Shown here one piece after another: positions 1 through 6,185 of a DNA stretch of 35,353 bases. Under the pieces are notes generated by a model that was not told the origin of the DNA, made no database searches, and saw only the letters and a program-made list of their open reading frames with translations. The number at the start of each line of letters is the position of its first letter. Positions within the stretch are counted from its first letter, which is position 1. The DNA comes from Mucilaginibacter pineti (GTDB taxonomy: Bacteria; Bacteroidota; Bacteroidia; Sphingobacteriales; Sphingobacteriaceae). Location of the stretch: contig NZ_FNAI01000027.1 in NCBI RefSeq assembly GCF_900101875.1, forward strand, positions 1-35,353, in the 5' to 3' direction. Made by a program: the position numbers and the translations under genes.

Positions 1-33
1 TTCCTCTTGGCTAAGACTAAATTTGGTCTCCAT
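1..33 (-). CDS. 5' end of an unidentified gene leaving the left edge
   Basis: An ATG on the minus strand at 33-31 opens a frame that stays open to the window edge (11 codons: METKFSLSQEE). A good TAnnTTTG promoter element lies about 20 bases upstream on the same strand, which is the main reason to believe the start. Too little is visible to suggest a function. Confidence 0.45.
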   Translation of the reverse strand, partial: METKFSLSQEE

Positions 34-52
34 ATTTGTATTTTGCTTATCC

Positions 53-60
53 CAAATATA
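53..60 (-). promoter_or_regulatory. -7 element (TATATTTG) for the left-edge minus-strand gene
   Basis: The minus strand reads TATATTTG, a full match to the Bacteroidota sigma -7 consensus TAnnTTTG. It sits 19 bases before the ATG at 33, leaving a short leader as is usual in this phylum. No clear -33 element was picked out. Confidence 0.5.
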
Positions 61-197
61 CAAATATGTTGCATAATTAAATAATCGTTACACTACTATT
101 TGCTGAGCAGCAGGAAGCGGAGGAACTGGACAAGGAAAACGCCGGAACGGGAACCGCCTTTTTACAAAGGCTTCGAGGGTTCCGGCAACAGTTTCCT

Positions 198-929
198 TTG
201 GAAAGGCAAGCCGGATTGCAGCCTGTACAGGAAGCTAATGAACAGGAAAGTCAGGAAAGTATTTTGCTGCGCTCCTTATTAGCAAGAGGAGAAGACCTCA
301 GATCAAAAGAAGTTTTCGATATGCTGGTTGCCGAACAGGATGGACGGAAAAGATTGGGCATCCTGATTTTATTACGTGAGTTTTATCAAAGTATGGTGTC
401 ACCGGATGGCAAAAAGGCGATACCGGATTTGGAAACGGTCGACAGAAAGATTAGGCTATCCAAAGAACGTAGCCGCAGGAATTTCGTGCGCAGGGTGTAT
501 CGCAAGAACAAGCTGTTTGCATTGGAAGAAATTCGTACCCGATACCCGGACTATGAGGACGTCCTGCTTATAAAGGATTTAGCAGTTAAATCGCGAAAAC
601 CAAAGCGAAAAAAGCATAAGCCAATACTTGACCTGCGCCGCTGCCAGTTAGAAAAGCTCACTGCATTGCTACGTTCCGGCGACTTGCCTGAAGTTGAATA
701 CCATAGCGTTTGCAACCGCATCGTGATGCTTCAAAATGCCCATGACCTACGACTACCAATTCCGCTAACCGTCAAATTACAAGGCGAAACACTGGTCTAT
801 GACTTTGATTGGAAAACAAGGGAAAACATTGTTAAGTCATTTGTGGAACTGGCGAATAAACAGGGGATGACCCACGAACTATTAAAAAAACGTTACCAGG
901 AGGTCAGGAGTTCCCCCAATAGCTTTTAG
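198..929 (+). CDS. Hypothetical protein, 5' end uncertain
   Basis: I do not recognise this 243-residue protein. It is charged and mainly helical in appearance, with a basic patch KSRKPKRKKHKP near residues 131-142 that could bind nucleic acid. The frame is open from base 81 but has no ATG upstream of the TTG at 198; the open part before it (FAEQQEAEELDKENAG...) also looks like real coding sequence. Either a non-ATG start is used or the gene is the 3' remnant of a longer one whose 5' end was lost by rearrangement. A possible promoter (TTG at 69-71, TACTATTTG-like at 94-102) lies just inside the open frame. A GC-rich hairpin follows the stop. Confidence 0.5.
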   Translation: MERQAGLQPVQEANEQESQESILLRSLLARGEDLRSKEVFDMLVAEQDGRKRLGILILLREFYQSMVSPDGKKAIPDLETVDRKIRLSKERSRRNFVRRVYRKNKLFALEEIRTRYPDYEDVLLIKDLAVKSRKPKRKKHKPILDLRRCQLEKLTALLRSGDLPEVEYHSVCNRIVMLQNAHDLRLPIPLTVKLQGETLVYDFDWKTRENIVKSFVELANKQGMTHELLKKRYQEVRSSPNSF

Positions 930-947
930 CGTTTCAAATTCCCCGGC

Positions 948-968
948 GGCCACGGCGGAGCCGTGGCC
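948..968 (+). terminator. GC-rich hairpin after the hypothetical gene
   Basis: A perfect 9-bp stem, GGCCACGGC at 948-956 and GCCGTGGCC at 960-968, has a 3-base loop. An outer pairing of CCCAAT (915-920) with ATTGGG (969-974) could extend it across the gene's last codons. It starts 18 bases after the stop codon but has no T-run, so it is a weak terminator candidate or an RNA-stability hairpin. Confidence 0.4.
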
Positions 969-1126
969 ATTGGGAGCGTGTAGTCATTTTTGGTCATTCC
1001 AGTTTAAGTTGTTGGTTTGTTCTAAGACCATTCAGCAATGGCGGGTGTAATTTGCAGCTTCAGAACGGAGGTTTACGGCGTTTGCTGTGACACAATGAAA
1101 TGGCTATTCGTGATGGCCTTAACCAT

Positions 1127-1154
1127 AAAGTCCCGCCGGTGACGGCAGGACTTT
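1127..1154 (-). terminator. Hairpin terminator of the histone-like gene
   Basis: Arms AAAGTCCCGCCG (1127-1138) and CGGCAGGACTTT (1143-1154) pair with one mismatch around a 4-base loop. The hairpin lies 23 bases beyond the minus-strand stop at 1178. The stem ends in A/T pairs, giving a short U-run on either strand. Confidence 0.55.
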
Positions 1155-1177
1155 CCCAAAACAGTTTGTTAATGTGA

Positions 1178-1351
1178 TTATTTCGTGTTCTTCTTTTCTG
1201 TTACCGCAGTCCGTACTTCCTGTGCCGCAACCTTGATTTGTTGCATGGCATTGCGGAGCCTGGTGCCTGCTGCATTATTGCCACTTTCGAATTTCTCTGC
1301 ATCGGCCTCCGCTGAGGCAATGAGTTCTTTTAATTTGTTGATCTGTTCCAT
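1178..1351 (-). CDS. Small histone H1-like (Hc1-type) DNA-binding protein
   Basis: This 57-residue protein starts MEQINKLKELIASAEADAEK and continues with AAGTRLRNAMQQIKVAAQEVRTAV and a lysine-rich tail. The pattern matches the short histone H1-like proteins common in Bacteroidota, which are thought to bind DNA as nucleoid-associated proteins through their basic C-terminus. The tail here is short (EKKNTK), so any DNA binding may be weak. The frame is open further upstream, but the extra 24 residues (rich in Cys, His and Phe) do not fit the family, so the ATG at 1351-1349 is taken as the start. A TATCTTTG promoter element lies upstream and a hairpin terminator downstream, so it is probably transcribed alone. 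Confidence 0.75.
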   Translation of the reverse strand: MEQINKLKELIASAEADAEKFESGNNAAGTRLRNAMQQIKVAAQEVRTAVTEKKNTK

Positions 1352-1394
1352 CGTGAATGAATTTAAATGAAATAAGTTATCGCTTTTGAATGGG

Positions 1395-1402
1395 CAAAGA
1401 TA
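1395..1402 (-). promoter_or_regulatory. -7 element (TATCTTTG) of the histone-like gene
   Basis: The minus strand reads TATCTTTG, matching TAnnTTTG. It lies 43 bases before the ATG at 1351, implying a leader of roughly 35-40 nt. This placement supports the shorter start of the gene. Confidence 0.5.
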
Positions 1403-1526
1403 AGTTTTTGCATGAATTGGCATAGTAGGCGCGTAGCTGCTTCAGGATACTGAACGTATCACCGGATCGGAGAAATTTGTCGATTTCGTTGTTCGGCAAA
1501 AAAGAAGGCAGTATTTTCGCAGGCTC

Positions 1527-2336
1527 ATGAAAACAGCTTCTGATCAACTAAAAGCGGACCTAAAGGCGCTCACGGCACAAGCCGTTCAATTATTTAACGC
1601 TATGCAAGTCGAGCAATATCCTGACCGGATGGAAGCTCATTTCGCAAATGTGCTTAAAAAGGATTATGCCGTTTTCTTGAAAACCCTACCCTCATTCGCA
1701 CATACCTACCAGACTTGGTACGCTACCGCGCAGGGGGTGATCAGGCGGTTCCTGCCCGGCAGGATTACAGATTTTACCAGTCTTTATGAACCGGCAAAGA
1801 ACCGCAAAGAAATCCGTCCCGATAATTATGTGATCGAAGATTATCTCAAAAATGTGGTCATCACTGCCGGATTTGACAAGAAAGTGGTTGCCTGGCCCGG
1901 CGATGCGATACCCGTTTTCCAGCAGCAAATGAATATCCTCAATTCAGTTGCCGACTGCCTGGAAAGCCGCCTTTACGACATTGACCGCCTGCTGCAGTCC
2001 GAGTTATTAGATGCAGAGCTGAATGCGGCCCGCGACCTCGCAAAAAATAAGTTTCTGCGGTCTGCAGGGGCTATCTGTAGCGTTGTGCTGATCCGGCATT
2101 TTCAGCGGATGCAGATTTACCACCAGCTAAAGTTCAGTAAAAAGAACCCGACCATTAAGGATTATAACGAATTGTTCAAGGCAAATGAAACATATACCTT
2201 CCCCGAATGGCGGTTCATTTCTTACCTCCATGATCTATGGTTCCTTTGTTGCCGCAATAAAAAAGACATGCCGACGGCAGAGCAGGTTGACGAGCTGATC
2301 GGGGGAGTGGAAAAAGTAATCAAAACATTGTTTTGA
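1527..2336 (+). CDS. HEPN-like conserved protein with a degraded catalytic motif
   Basis: This 269-residue soluble protein resembles a widespread uncharacterised family whose C-terminal part carries a segment of the type KKNPT-(I)-x-D-(Y/F)-N ... WRFI-x-x-L-x-D ... P-T-x-E-x-V-x-x-LI-x-G-V-x-K-(V/I)-IKT. All of these are visible here at about residues 205-269. In relatives as I recall them, the segment after WRFI reads like DxRNLCDH, which fits the RxxxxH motif of HEPN RNases. Here the same place reads DLWFLCCRNKK, so both R and H are replaced. If that alignment holds, the protein cannot use HEPN catalysis. No membrane segment is seen. It converges on hmp across a strong hairpin. The family reading is from memory and should be treated as moderate. 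Confidence 0.55.
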   Translation: MKTASDQLKADLKALTAQAVQLFNAMQVEQYPDRMEAHFANVLKKDYAVFLKTLPSFAHTYQTWYATAQGVIRRFLPGRITDFTSLYEPAKNRKEIRPDNYVIEDYLKNVVITAGFDKKVVAWPGDAIPVFQQQMNILNSVADCLESRLYDIDRLLQSELLDAELNAARDLAKNKFLRSAGAICSVVLIRHFQRMQIYHQLKFSKKNPTIKDYNELFKANETYTFPEWRFISYLHDLWFLCCRNKKDMPTAEQVDELIGGVEKVIKTLF

Positions 2337-2386
2337 TGATCACCGGAAATTTGTCCGCTACATCGCGGATTGTCCGCCAGAGTTAT

Positions 2387-2428
2387 GGTAGGCGGCCCCA
2401 GCTCTTGACAAAGCTAAGGCCGCCTACC
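2387..2428. terminator. Long hairpin between convergent genes, probable bidirectional terminator
   Basis: Perfect 11-bp arms GGTAGGCGGCC (2387-2397) and GGCCGCCTACC (2418-2428) enclose a second small pairing (AGCT/AGCT). The structure sits between the stop at 2336 and the hmp stop at 2506, where both transcripts would end. No long T-run follows on either side. Confidence 0.5.
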
Positions 2429-2505
2429 GCCTCAAGGCTGTGAAACAACTTCGCAATTAGGCGCTGTTGATTCACTGTATTAATGCCTTTGAGCACGACA
2501 TGGGT

Positions 2506-3720
2506 TTAATTTAACTGTAAAGACTGTGGCCCGAACTCTTCGAAGTAGATGGATTCCTCTTTAGCGCCCATAGCCAGCAGATCCTTGTAATGCTTTTCAA
2601 TGAACTGACCGGGTCCGCAGATATAAAACTCGGTATCGGGTGAGACCAGCATATCGTCTCCGAACCGTTTAAGGTCCACCCAGCCTTCATAGTGGTTATC
2701 TTCTGCATAAATACCGGCCAGATTATTATAGAAGACGTGTCTGCTGACATTGTCATGTGCAACCGCCCATTGATGTAACGTTTCTTTAAATGCATGAACC
2801 TCCTTACCCCGGCAGCCATGGATCCACGTTGCCTGACGCGGACTTCCATTATTGATCAACGATTCCATCATAGCGATCAATGGCGTTTGTCCAACTCCGC
2901 CACTGATGAATACAATTGGATTTCCGGTATTTTGCAGCGTGAAATTCCCTGCTGGCGCTGATACGTCAACGAGGTCTCCTTCGTTTACAAAGCTGTGCAG
3001 TCGGTTACTGATCATTCCATCCGGTGTTGGATGTTCCGCAGTTTCACGTTTCACGGAGATCCTATAATAAATTCCGTTTGGTGCGGTGGAGATGCTATAT
3101 TGTCTCGGCTGCAATAAACCCAGTTCAGGAATAAAGAGCCGAACGCTAAGGTATTGACCGGGCAAGAAGTCCGCCACTGCCCCGCCGTCTGAGGGGTAGA
3201 GATAAAACGAAGTAATTTCATCTGATTCACGCACTTTGTCTTTTACAATAAAAGGCCGCCAGCCGGTCCATCCGCCTTTTTTCTGGATCTGTTTATTGTA
3301 TAAGGATAATTCATGCTGCGACATAATGTCTGCCAATTGAAAATAAGCAGCTTCCCAGGCCTTGAGCAAGGATTCACTGGCCTGATCTTCTAATATTTCT
3401 CCAATTGCCGCTAATAAATGTCCACCCACGATAAAATAATCCTCCGGCCTGATGTCTAAGCTGATATGCTTTTGACCTATGCCGTCGAGAACCGGCATCA
3501 GTACCTCCGGATGGTCAATGTTTTCCGCATAGGCCAATACCGCGCCGGCAAGAGCCGTTTGCTGGCGCTCGTTTTGCTGGTTGCCCATATTAAATACATT
3601 TTTAAGTTCCGGATTGTGCATGAACATCCGGCTGTAAAAATGTTTGGTCAATTCTACGCCTCTTTCCCTTAAAAAGGGAACTGTCGCCTTTACTAATTCT
3701 TTCTGTGCTGCTGTGATCAT
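2506..3720 (-). CDS. hmp: Flavohaemoprotein Hmp (nitric oxide dioxygenase)
   Basis: The 404-residue protein has the full Hmp layout. The N-terminal globin domain (about 1-140) has Tyr29 (B10), Gln53 (E7) and the proximal His85 in GQKHIS, the positions known from E. coli Hmp. The FAD domain carries RQYS at 206-209, and the NAD domain carries GGVGQTP at 274-280 and a late FYICGP motif. The enzyme oxidises NO to nitrate with O2 and NAD(P)H in the cytoplasm. Length and all key residues are normal, so it should be active. The upstream region contains an AAAAGA-N8-TCTTTT palindrome shared with the rrf2 gene and the globin operon, followed at the same relative spacing by a -7-like TACTTTTA. This suggests repression by the Rrf2 protein at 5168 and release by NO. 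Confidence 0.95.
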   Translation of the reverse strand: MITAAQKELVKATVPFLRERGVELTKHFYSRMFMHNPELKNVFNMGNQQNERQQTALAGAVLAYAENIDHPEVLMPVLDGIGQKHISLDIRPEDYFIVGGHLLAAIGEILEDQASESLLKAWEAAYFQLADIMSQHELSLYNKQIQKKGGWTGWRPFIVKDKVRESDEITSFYLYPSDGGAVADFLPGQYLSVRLFIPELGLLQPRQYSISTAPNGIYYRISVKRETAEHPTPDGMISNRLHSFVNEGDLVDVSAPAGNFTLQNTGNPIVFISGGVGQTPLIAMMESLINNGSPRQATWIHGCRGKEVHAFKETLHQWAVAHDNVSRHVFYNNLAGIYAEDNHYEGWVDLKRFGDDMLVSPDTEFYICGPGQFIEKHYKDLLAMGAKEESIYFEEFGPQSLQLN

Positions 3721-3850
3721 AAGTCAATTTGTTTTTCTTTATTCAACGGATATTAAAACCTTTAAATCCTTTTTTATGACAAACCATTATTAGCAATTTT
3801 TCTGTTGCCATATTAAACAGGTGGTTGGAAACAATCCAGTCGAGTGGGTG

Positions 3851-3858
3851 TAAAAGTA
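3851..3858 (-). promoter_or_regulatory. Probable -7 element of hmp (TACTTTTA)
   Basis: The minus strand reads TACTTTTA, one base off TAnnTTTG. It is 25 bases from the TC of the operator half-site facing hmp, close to the 23-24 bases seen at the rrf2 and globin promoters. The implied hmp leader is about 125 nt. Confidence 0.4.
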
Positions 3859-3877
3859 GGTGCACCAACGCAACAAT

Positions 3878-3897
3878 AAAAGATAAAAACGTCTTTT
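3878..3897. promoter_or_regulatory. Rrf2/NsrR-type operator A (hmp side)
   Basis: AAAAGA (3878-3883) and TCTTTT (3892-3897) form an inverted repeat with an 8-base spacer, flanked by AAT on the left and T/A-rich sequence on the right. The same arms and spacer occur at 5112-5131 and 11590-11621. The 338-base gap between hmp and the peroxidase gene (3721-4058) otherwise holds the two promoters and a smaller palindrome. Confidence 0.65.
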
Positions 3898-3981
3898 TTT
3901 AATTTGTTGCATAAATATGACGCCATACATCATTTGTGATCGCCTCCAAAAAACTGTCTTTGGCAACTTATTTTACGGCTT

Positions 3982-3995
3982 GTAACATAAGTTAC
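3982..3995. promoter_or_regulatory. Small CRP/FNR-like palindrome before the peroxidase gene
   Basis: GTAAC-ATAA-GTTAC is a perfect 5-bp inverted repeat with a 4-base centre, the geometry of FNR/CRP-family half-sites. It lies immediately upstream of the candidate -33 element of the peroxidase promoter. The identity of any regulator is unknown. Confidence 0.3.
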
Positions 3996-4017
3996 TGTTT
4001 GTCGCTTGCCGGGAAAA

Positions 4018-4025
4018 TAGCTTTG
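4018..4025 (+). promoter_or_regulatory. -7 element (TAGCTTTG) of the peroxidase gene
   Basis: TAGCTTTG fits TAnnTTTG, with TTTG at 3998-4001 as a -33 candidate. It leaves about 30 nt of leader before the ATG at 4059. This also argues that the coding region starts at 4059 and not further upstream. Confidence 0.5.
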
Positions 4026-4058
4026 CATTATCATAAACAGCGTAATAAATTTAAAATC

Positions 4059-5036
4059 ATGAAACAGAAAGCTTCATTCCTATTATTCACAGCGGTGGCA
4101 CTTAGCGTCGCAGCAAGCGCCCAGATCAAAAACCAGCAGGCCACCCCAGCCCAGATGGTTGATGCCTTACACCAGGCCTTCGGAAAACATCATGCCCGTG
4201 CGGTCCACACGAAAGGTATCATCCTGGAAGGTGAGTTTGTCCCCGATCCCCAGGCGGCCACGATAACCAGGGCGGTCCACTTGCAAAAGGAAAGCAGCCA
4301 GGTTATTGTCCGCTTTTCCGATTTTGCCGGCGTACCGGACATCGCCGATAATTCAGGACTTGCGAATCCAAGGGGATTTGCAATCAAATTTAAAATGAAA
4401 GACGGCCGCACAACCGATATTGTGGGCCATAGCTTTAATGGATTTCCGACACCCAACTCGGACCAGTTCCGCGACCTGATGTTAGCCGTTGCCGCCAGCG
4501 GAAAGGAAAAGAGCAAACCGAACACGCTGGATAAGTATCTGGATAGCCACCCGGCGGCAAAAACGTTTCTTACTACCCAAAAGATACCTGCGAGCTTTGC
4601 CTCGGTTGCCTATTTTGGCGTAAACGCGTTCAAGTTCACGAACGCGAAAGGCGAATCTGTGTTCACCCGATACCAGTTTATACCAGTGAATGGGGAAAAG
4701 ACACTGTCAAAAGCAGCCTATGATAAGGCGGGCCCGACCTATATGCTGAATGACATCAAAAAGCGGGTAGCGAACAGCCCGGTTATCTTTAAAATGTACG
4801 CGCAGGTGGCCGAAAAGGGAGATGTGATCGACGATCCATCCGTTGCCTGGCCCGCCAGCCGTAAGCTTGTGCTGCTGGGGACCATTAAAATTACGAAGCT
4901 TTCTTCCAATACTGTGCAGGAAGATAAAGGCTTGTTTTTCATCCCTAACAATGTGCCCGGGGGCATAACCCCCGCTGATCCGATGATCGATATCAGGTCG
5001 CAGGCTTACCCGATTTCTGTAGGCGAAAGGCAATAA
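4059..5036 (+). CDS. Exported catalase-related peroxidase (SrpA-like)
   Basis: A haem-dependent peroxidase of the small catalase-related family, about 325 residues. The start at 4059 gives a clean signal peptide (MKQKASFLLF-TAVALSVAASAQ), so the mature protein is probably periplasmic. The catalase fold is shown by VHTKG with the distal His near residue 50, the SFNGFPTPN segment with the distal Asn, and RYQFIP with the likely axial Tyr. The open frame extends 41 codons upstream, but that part overlaps the promoter and hides the signal peptide. Family members reduce peroxides with organic donors rather than acting as strong catalases. The gene has its own promoter and a textbook terminator, so it is monocistronic, and its position between hmp and rrf2 fits a shared stress role. 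Confidence 0.88.
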   Translation: MKQKASFLLFTAVALSVAASAQIKNQQATPAQMVDALHQAFGKHHARAVHTKGIILEGEFVPDPQAATITRAVHLQKESSQVIVRFSDFAGVPDIADNSGLANPRGFAIKFKMKDGRTTDIVGHSFNGFPTPNSDQFRDLMLAVAASGKEKSKPNTLDKYLDSHPAAKTFLTTQKIPASFASVAYFGVNAFKFTNAKGESVFTRYQFIPVNGEKTLSKAAYDKAGPTYMLNDIKKRVANSPVIFKMYAQVAEKGDVIDDPSVAWPASRKLVLLGTIKITKLSSNTVQEDKGLFFIPNNVPGGITPADPMIDIRSQAYPISVGERQ

Positions 5037-5062
5037 GATGAAACGGACCCTGCCGTCTGTTC

Positions 5063-5091
5063 AACGCTTTATCTGTAGGTAAAGCGTTTTT
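5063..5091 (+). terminator. Rho-independent terminator of the peroxidase gene
   Basis: A perfect 9-bp stem AACGCTTTA (5063-5071) / TAAAGCGTT (5080-5088) with an 8-base loop runs into TTTTT (5087-5091). It starts 26 bases after the stop codon. Confidence 0.85.
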
Positions 5092-5111
5092 CCGGTTTAA
5101 GCAAGCAAATA

Positions 5112-5131
5112 AAAAGATAAAATACTCTTTT
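5112..5131. promoter_or_regulatory. Rrf2/NsrR-type operator B (autoregulatory)
   Basis: AAAAGA (5112-5117), an 8-base spacer and TCTTTT (5126-5131), followed by ATTATT as in operator D. It covers the expected -33 region of the rrf2 promoter, 24 bases ahead of its -7 element, a position suited to repression. Confidence 0.65.
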
Positions 5132-5149
5132 ATTATTAGGTTTTAGTCT

Positions 5150-5157
5150 TACCTTTG
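5150..5157 (+). promoter_or_regulatory. -7 element (TACCTTTG) of the rrf2 gene
   Basis: TACCTTTG is a full match to TAnnTTTG. Only 10 bases separate it from the ATG at 5168, so the mRNA leader must be only a few nucleotides. Confidence 0.6.
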
Positions 5158-5167
5158 TGGCATCATT

Positions 5168-5605
5168 ATGTCAATATTTTCAAAAACATGCGAATATGCC
5201 ATGCGGTCGGTGTTCTTCATCGCTCATAAGACGGTGAATGGCAACCGTGTTGGGATCAAGGAGATTGCCGTTGGTATAGATTCACCAGAGCATTTTCTGG
5301 CCAAAATACTGCAAGATTTAAGCCGCCGGGGTATTGTGCAATCGGTAAAAGGGCCCAACGGGGGTTTTTATCTTGATGAGGAGAACCTCAACCGGCCTTT
5401 AAGCGATATAGTGGAAGCAGTGGACGGCAAAGAAATTTTTGTAGGCTGCGGTTTAGGGCTAAAGCAATGTTCGGAAAAAAATCCGTGCCCCCTGCATAAC
5501 GAATTTAAGGCGATTCGCGAGCAGATCACAACAATGCTATATTCTACCTCGATCAGGGATTTTAATGAGGACTTGCTATCTGGCGCAACCTTACTCAAAA
5601 AGTAA
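5168..5605 (+). CDS. Rrf2-family Fe-S transcriptional regulator, NsrR-like
   Basis: This 145-residue protein has the Rrf2 winged-helix N-terminus (SKTCEYAMRSVFFIAH, then HFLAKILQDLSRRGIVQSVKGPNGGFYL as recognition helix and wing). Near residues 93-107 three cysteines stand in the order C-x6-C-x5-C (CGLGLKQC, NPC), the usual Fe-S ligand group of NsrR and IscR-like members. An NO-sensing cluster is the best guess because a shared palindrome sits before this gene, hmp and the globin operon. IscR-like or redox roles are possible, but no Fe-S biogenesis genes are nearby. The gene has its own promoter with operator B inside it, which implies autoregulation. Confidence 0.88.
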   Translation: MSIFSKTCEYAMRSVFFIAHKTVNGNRVGIKEIAVGIDSPEHFLAKILQDLSRRGIVQSVKGPNGGFYLDEENLNRPLSDIVEAVDGKEIFVGCGLGLKQCSEKNPCPLHNEFKAIREQITTMLYSTSIRDFNEDLLSGATLLKK

Positions 5606-5616
5606 TTTTTAACCAG

Positions 5617-5640
5617 ATAAAGGATAAAAGGGTCTTATTG
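5617..5640. promoter_or_regulatory. Degenerate copy of the Rrf2 operator (site C)
   Basis: ATAAAGGA (5617-5624), an 8-base spacer and TCTTATTG (5633-5640) keep the geometry of the other sites with one or two changed bases per arm. It lies just after rrf2 and 230 bases before the oxidase cluster. It does not have the 23-25-base distance to a promoter seen at the stronger sites, so binding is doubtful. Confidence 0.3.
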
Positions 5641-5776
5641 TATTTTTTAATATTTGCTTTTTATTTAACGCCTTTTACTTTGTCCGGATTATTGCCCTAA
5701 TGGTGTTATTACGCAGATATTCATATATATAAGTAAAGGTTAGCTATGTAAAATGTACCGCAGTTTCGTTAAAAAG

Positions 5777-5811
5777 TACCGTGTATTGCACTCACGGTAT
5801 TACTACGTTTG
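5777..5811 (+). promoter_or_regulatory. Promoter of the cbb3 cluster with adjacent 7-bp palindrome
   Basis: TACGTTTG at 5804-5811 matches TAnnTTTG and leaves about 55 nt of leader. Directly upstream, TACCGTG (5777-5783) and CACGGTA (5793-5799) form a perfect inverted repeat with a 9-base spacer, and a further GTACCG half-site lies at 5755-5760. The repeats overlap the -33 region. They are unrelated to the AAAAGA-type operator, so a different regulator may control the oxidase. Confidence 0.45.
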
Positions 5812-5871
5812 CCACGGTTGTGGCACTCGTTTGCAGACACCTCTTTCATCAAATTAAACAACATTTTGTAT

Positions 5872-6183
5872 ATGAAATTTTTAGTTGCCGTTTTAGGCAC
5901 CGCGCTCGGGGCGATCACTCAGCAAGTGATTGCAAAGGACGAACCGGGCACTGATAGTACTATAGAAATTATCGCTATCGCAGCGTGTGTGATTTGTCTG
6001 ATTTTTCTGGCGATCAAGCTTTTTAAGAACACTATACTCCTTGATAAGGCGGCGGAGGAGGAACCTGAAAGAGGCGAGAAGTGGGTCGCCAGCCATTTAA
6101 AGGAGCTGAATTCCGATCAATTAGATACCCTGCTGAAGCAGCATGAAATTTCAAGCAAGTCCAACCACGCTCTAGAGAACTGA
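5872..6183 (+). CDS. Small membrane protein at the head of the cbb3 cluster
   Basis: This 103-residue protein has a hydrophobic N-terminus (MKFLVAVLGTALGAITQQVIA), one strong membrane helix at about 32-52 (IEIIAIAACVICLIFLAIKLF), and a charged tail of about 50 residues. The ATG at 5872 is preferred over the upstream TTG because it follows the promoter and gives the signal-like start. The tail (ASHLKELNSDQLDTLLKQ) resembles the region after the first helix of the next protein (ASDLHEVSSEELLLEVAKR), so the two may share an N-terminal module. It is 2 bases from the next gene and is probably an oxidase accessory or assembly factor. The exact role is unknown. Confidence 0.6.
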   Translation: MKFLVAVLGTALGAITQQVIAKDEPGTDSTIEIIAIAACVICLIFLAIKLFKNTILLDKAAEEEPERGEKWVASHLKELNSDQLDTLLKQHEISSKSNHALEN

Positions 6184-6185
6184 AA

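Noticed and set aside
2387..2428. Long inverted repeat as an integron attC-like site or transposon end
   Set aside because: No attC core-site motifs, integrase or target duplication are visible; it lies between convergent genes, where a terminator is expected.
3936..4058. Upstream extension of the peroxidase coding frame
   Set aside because: It would cover the TAGCTTTG promoter and bury the signal peptide; the ATG at 4059 explains both.
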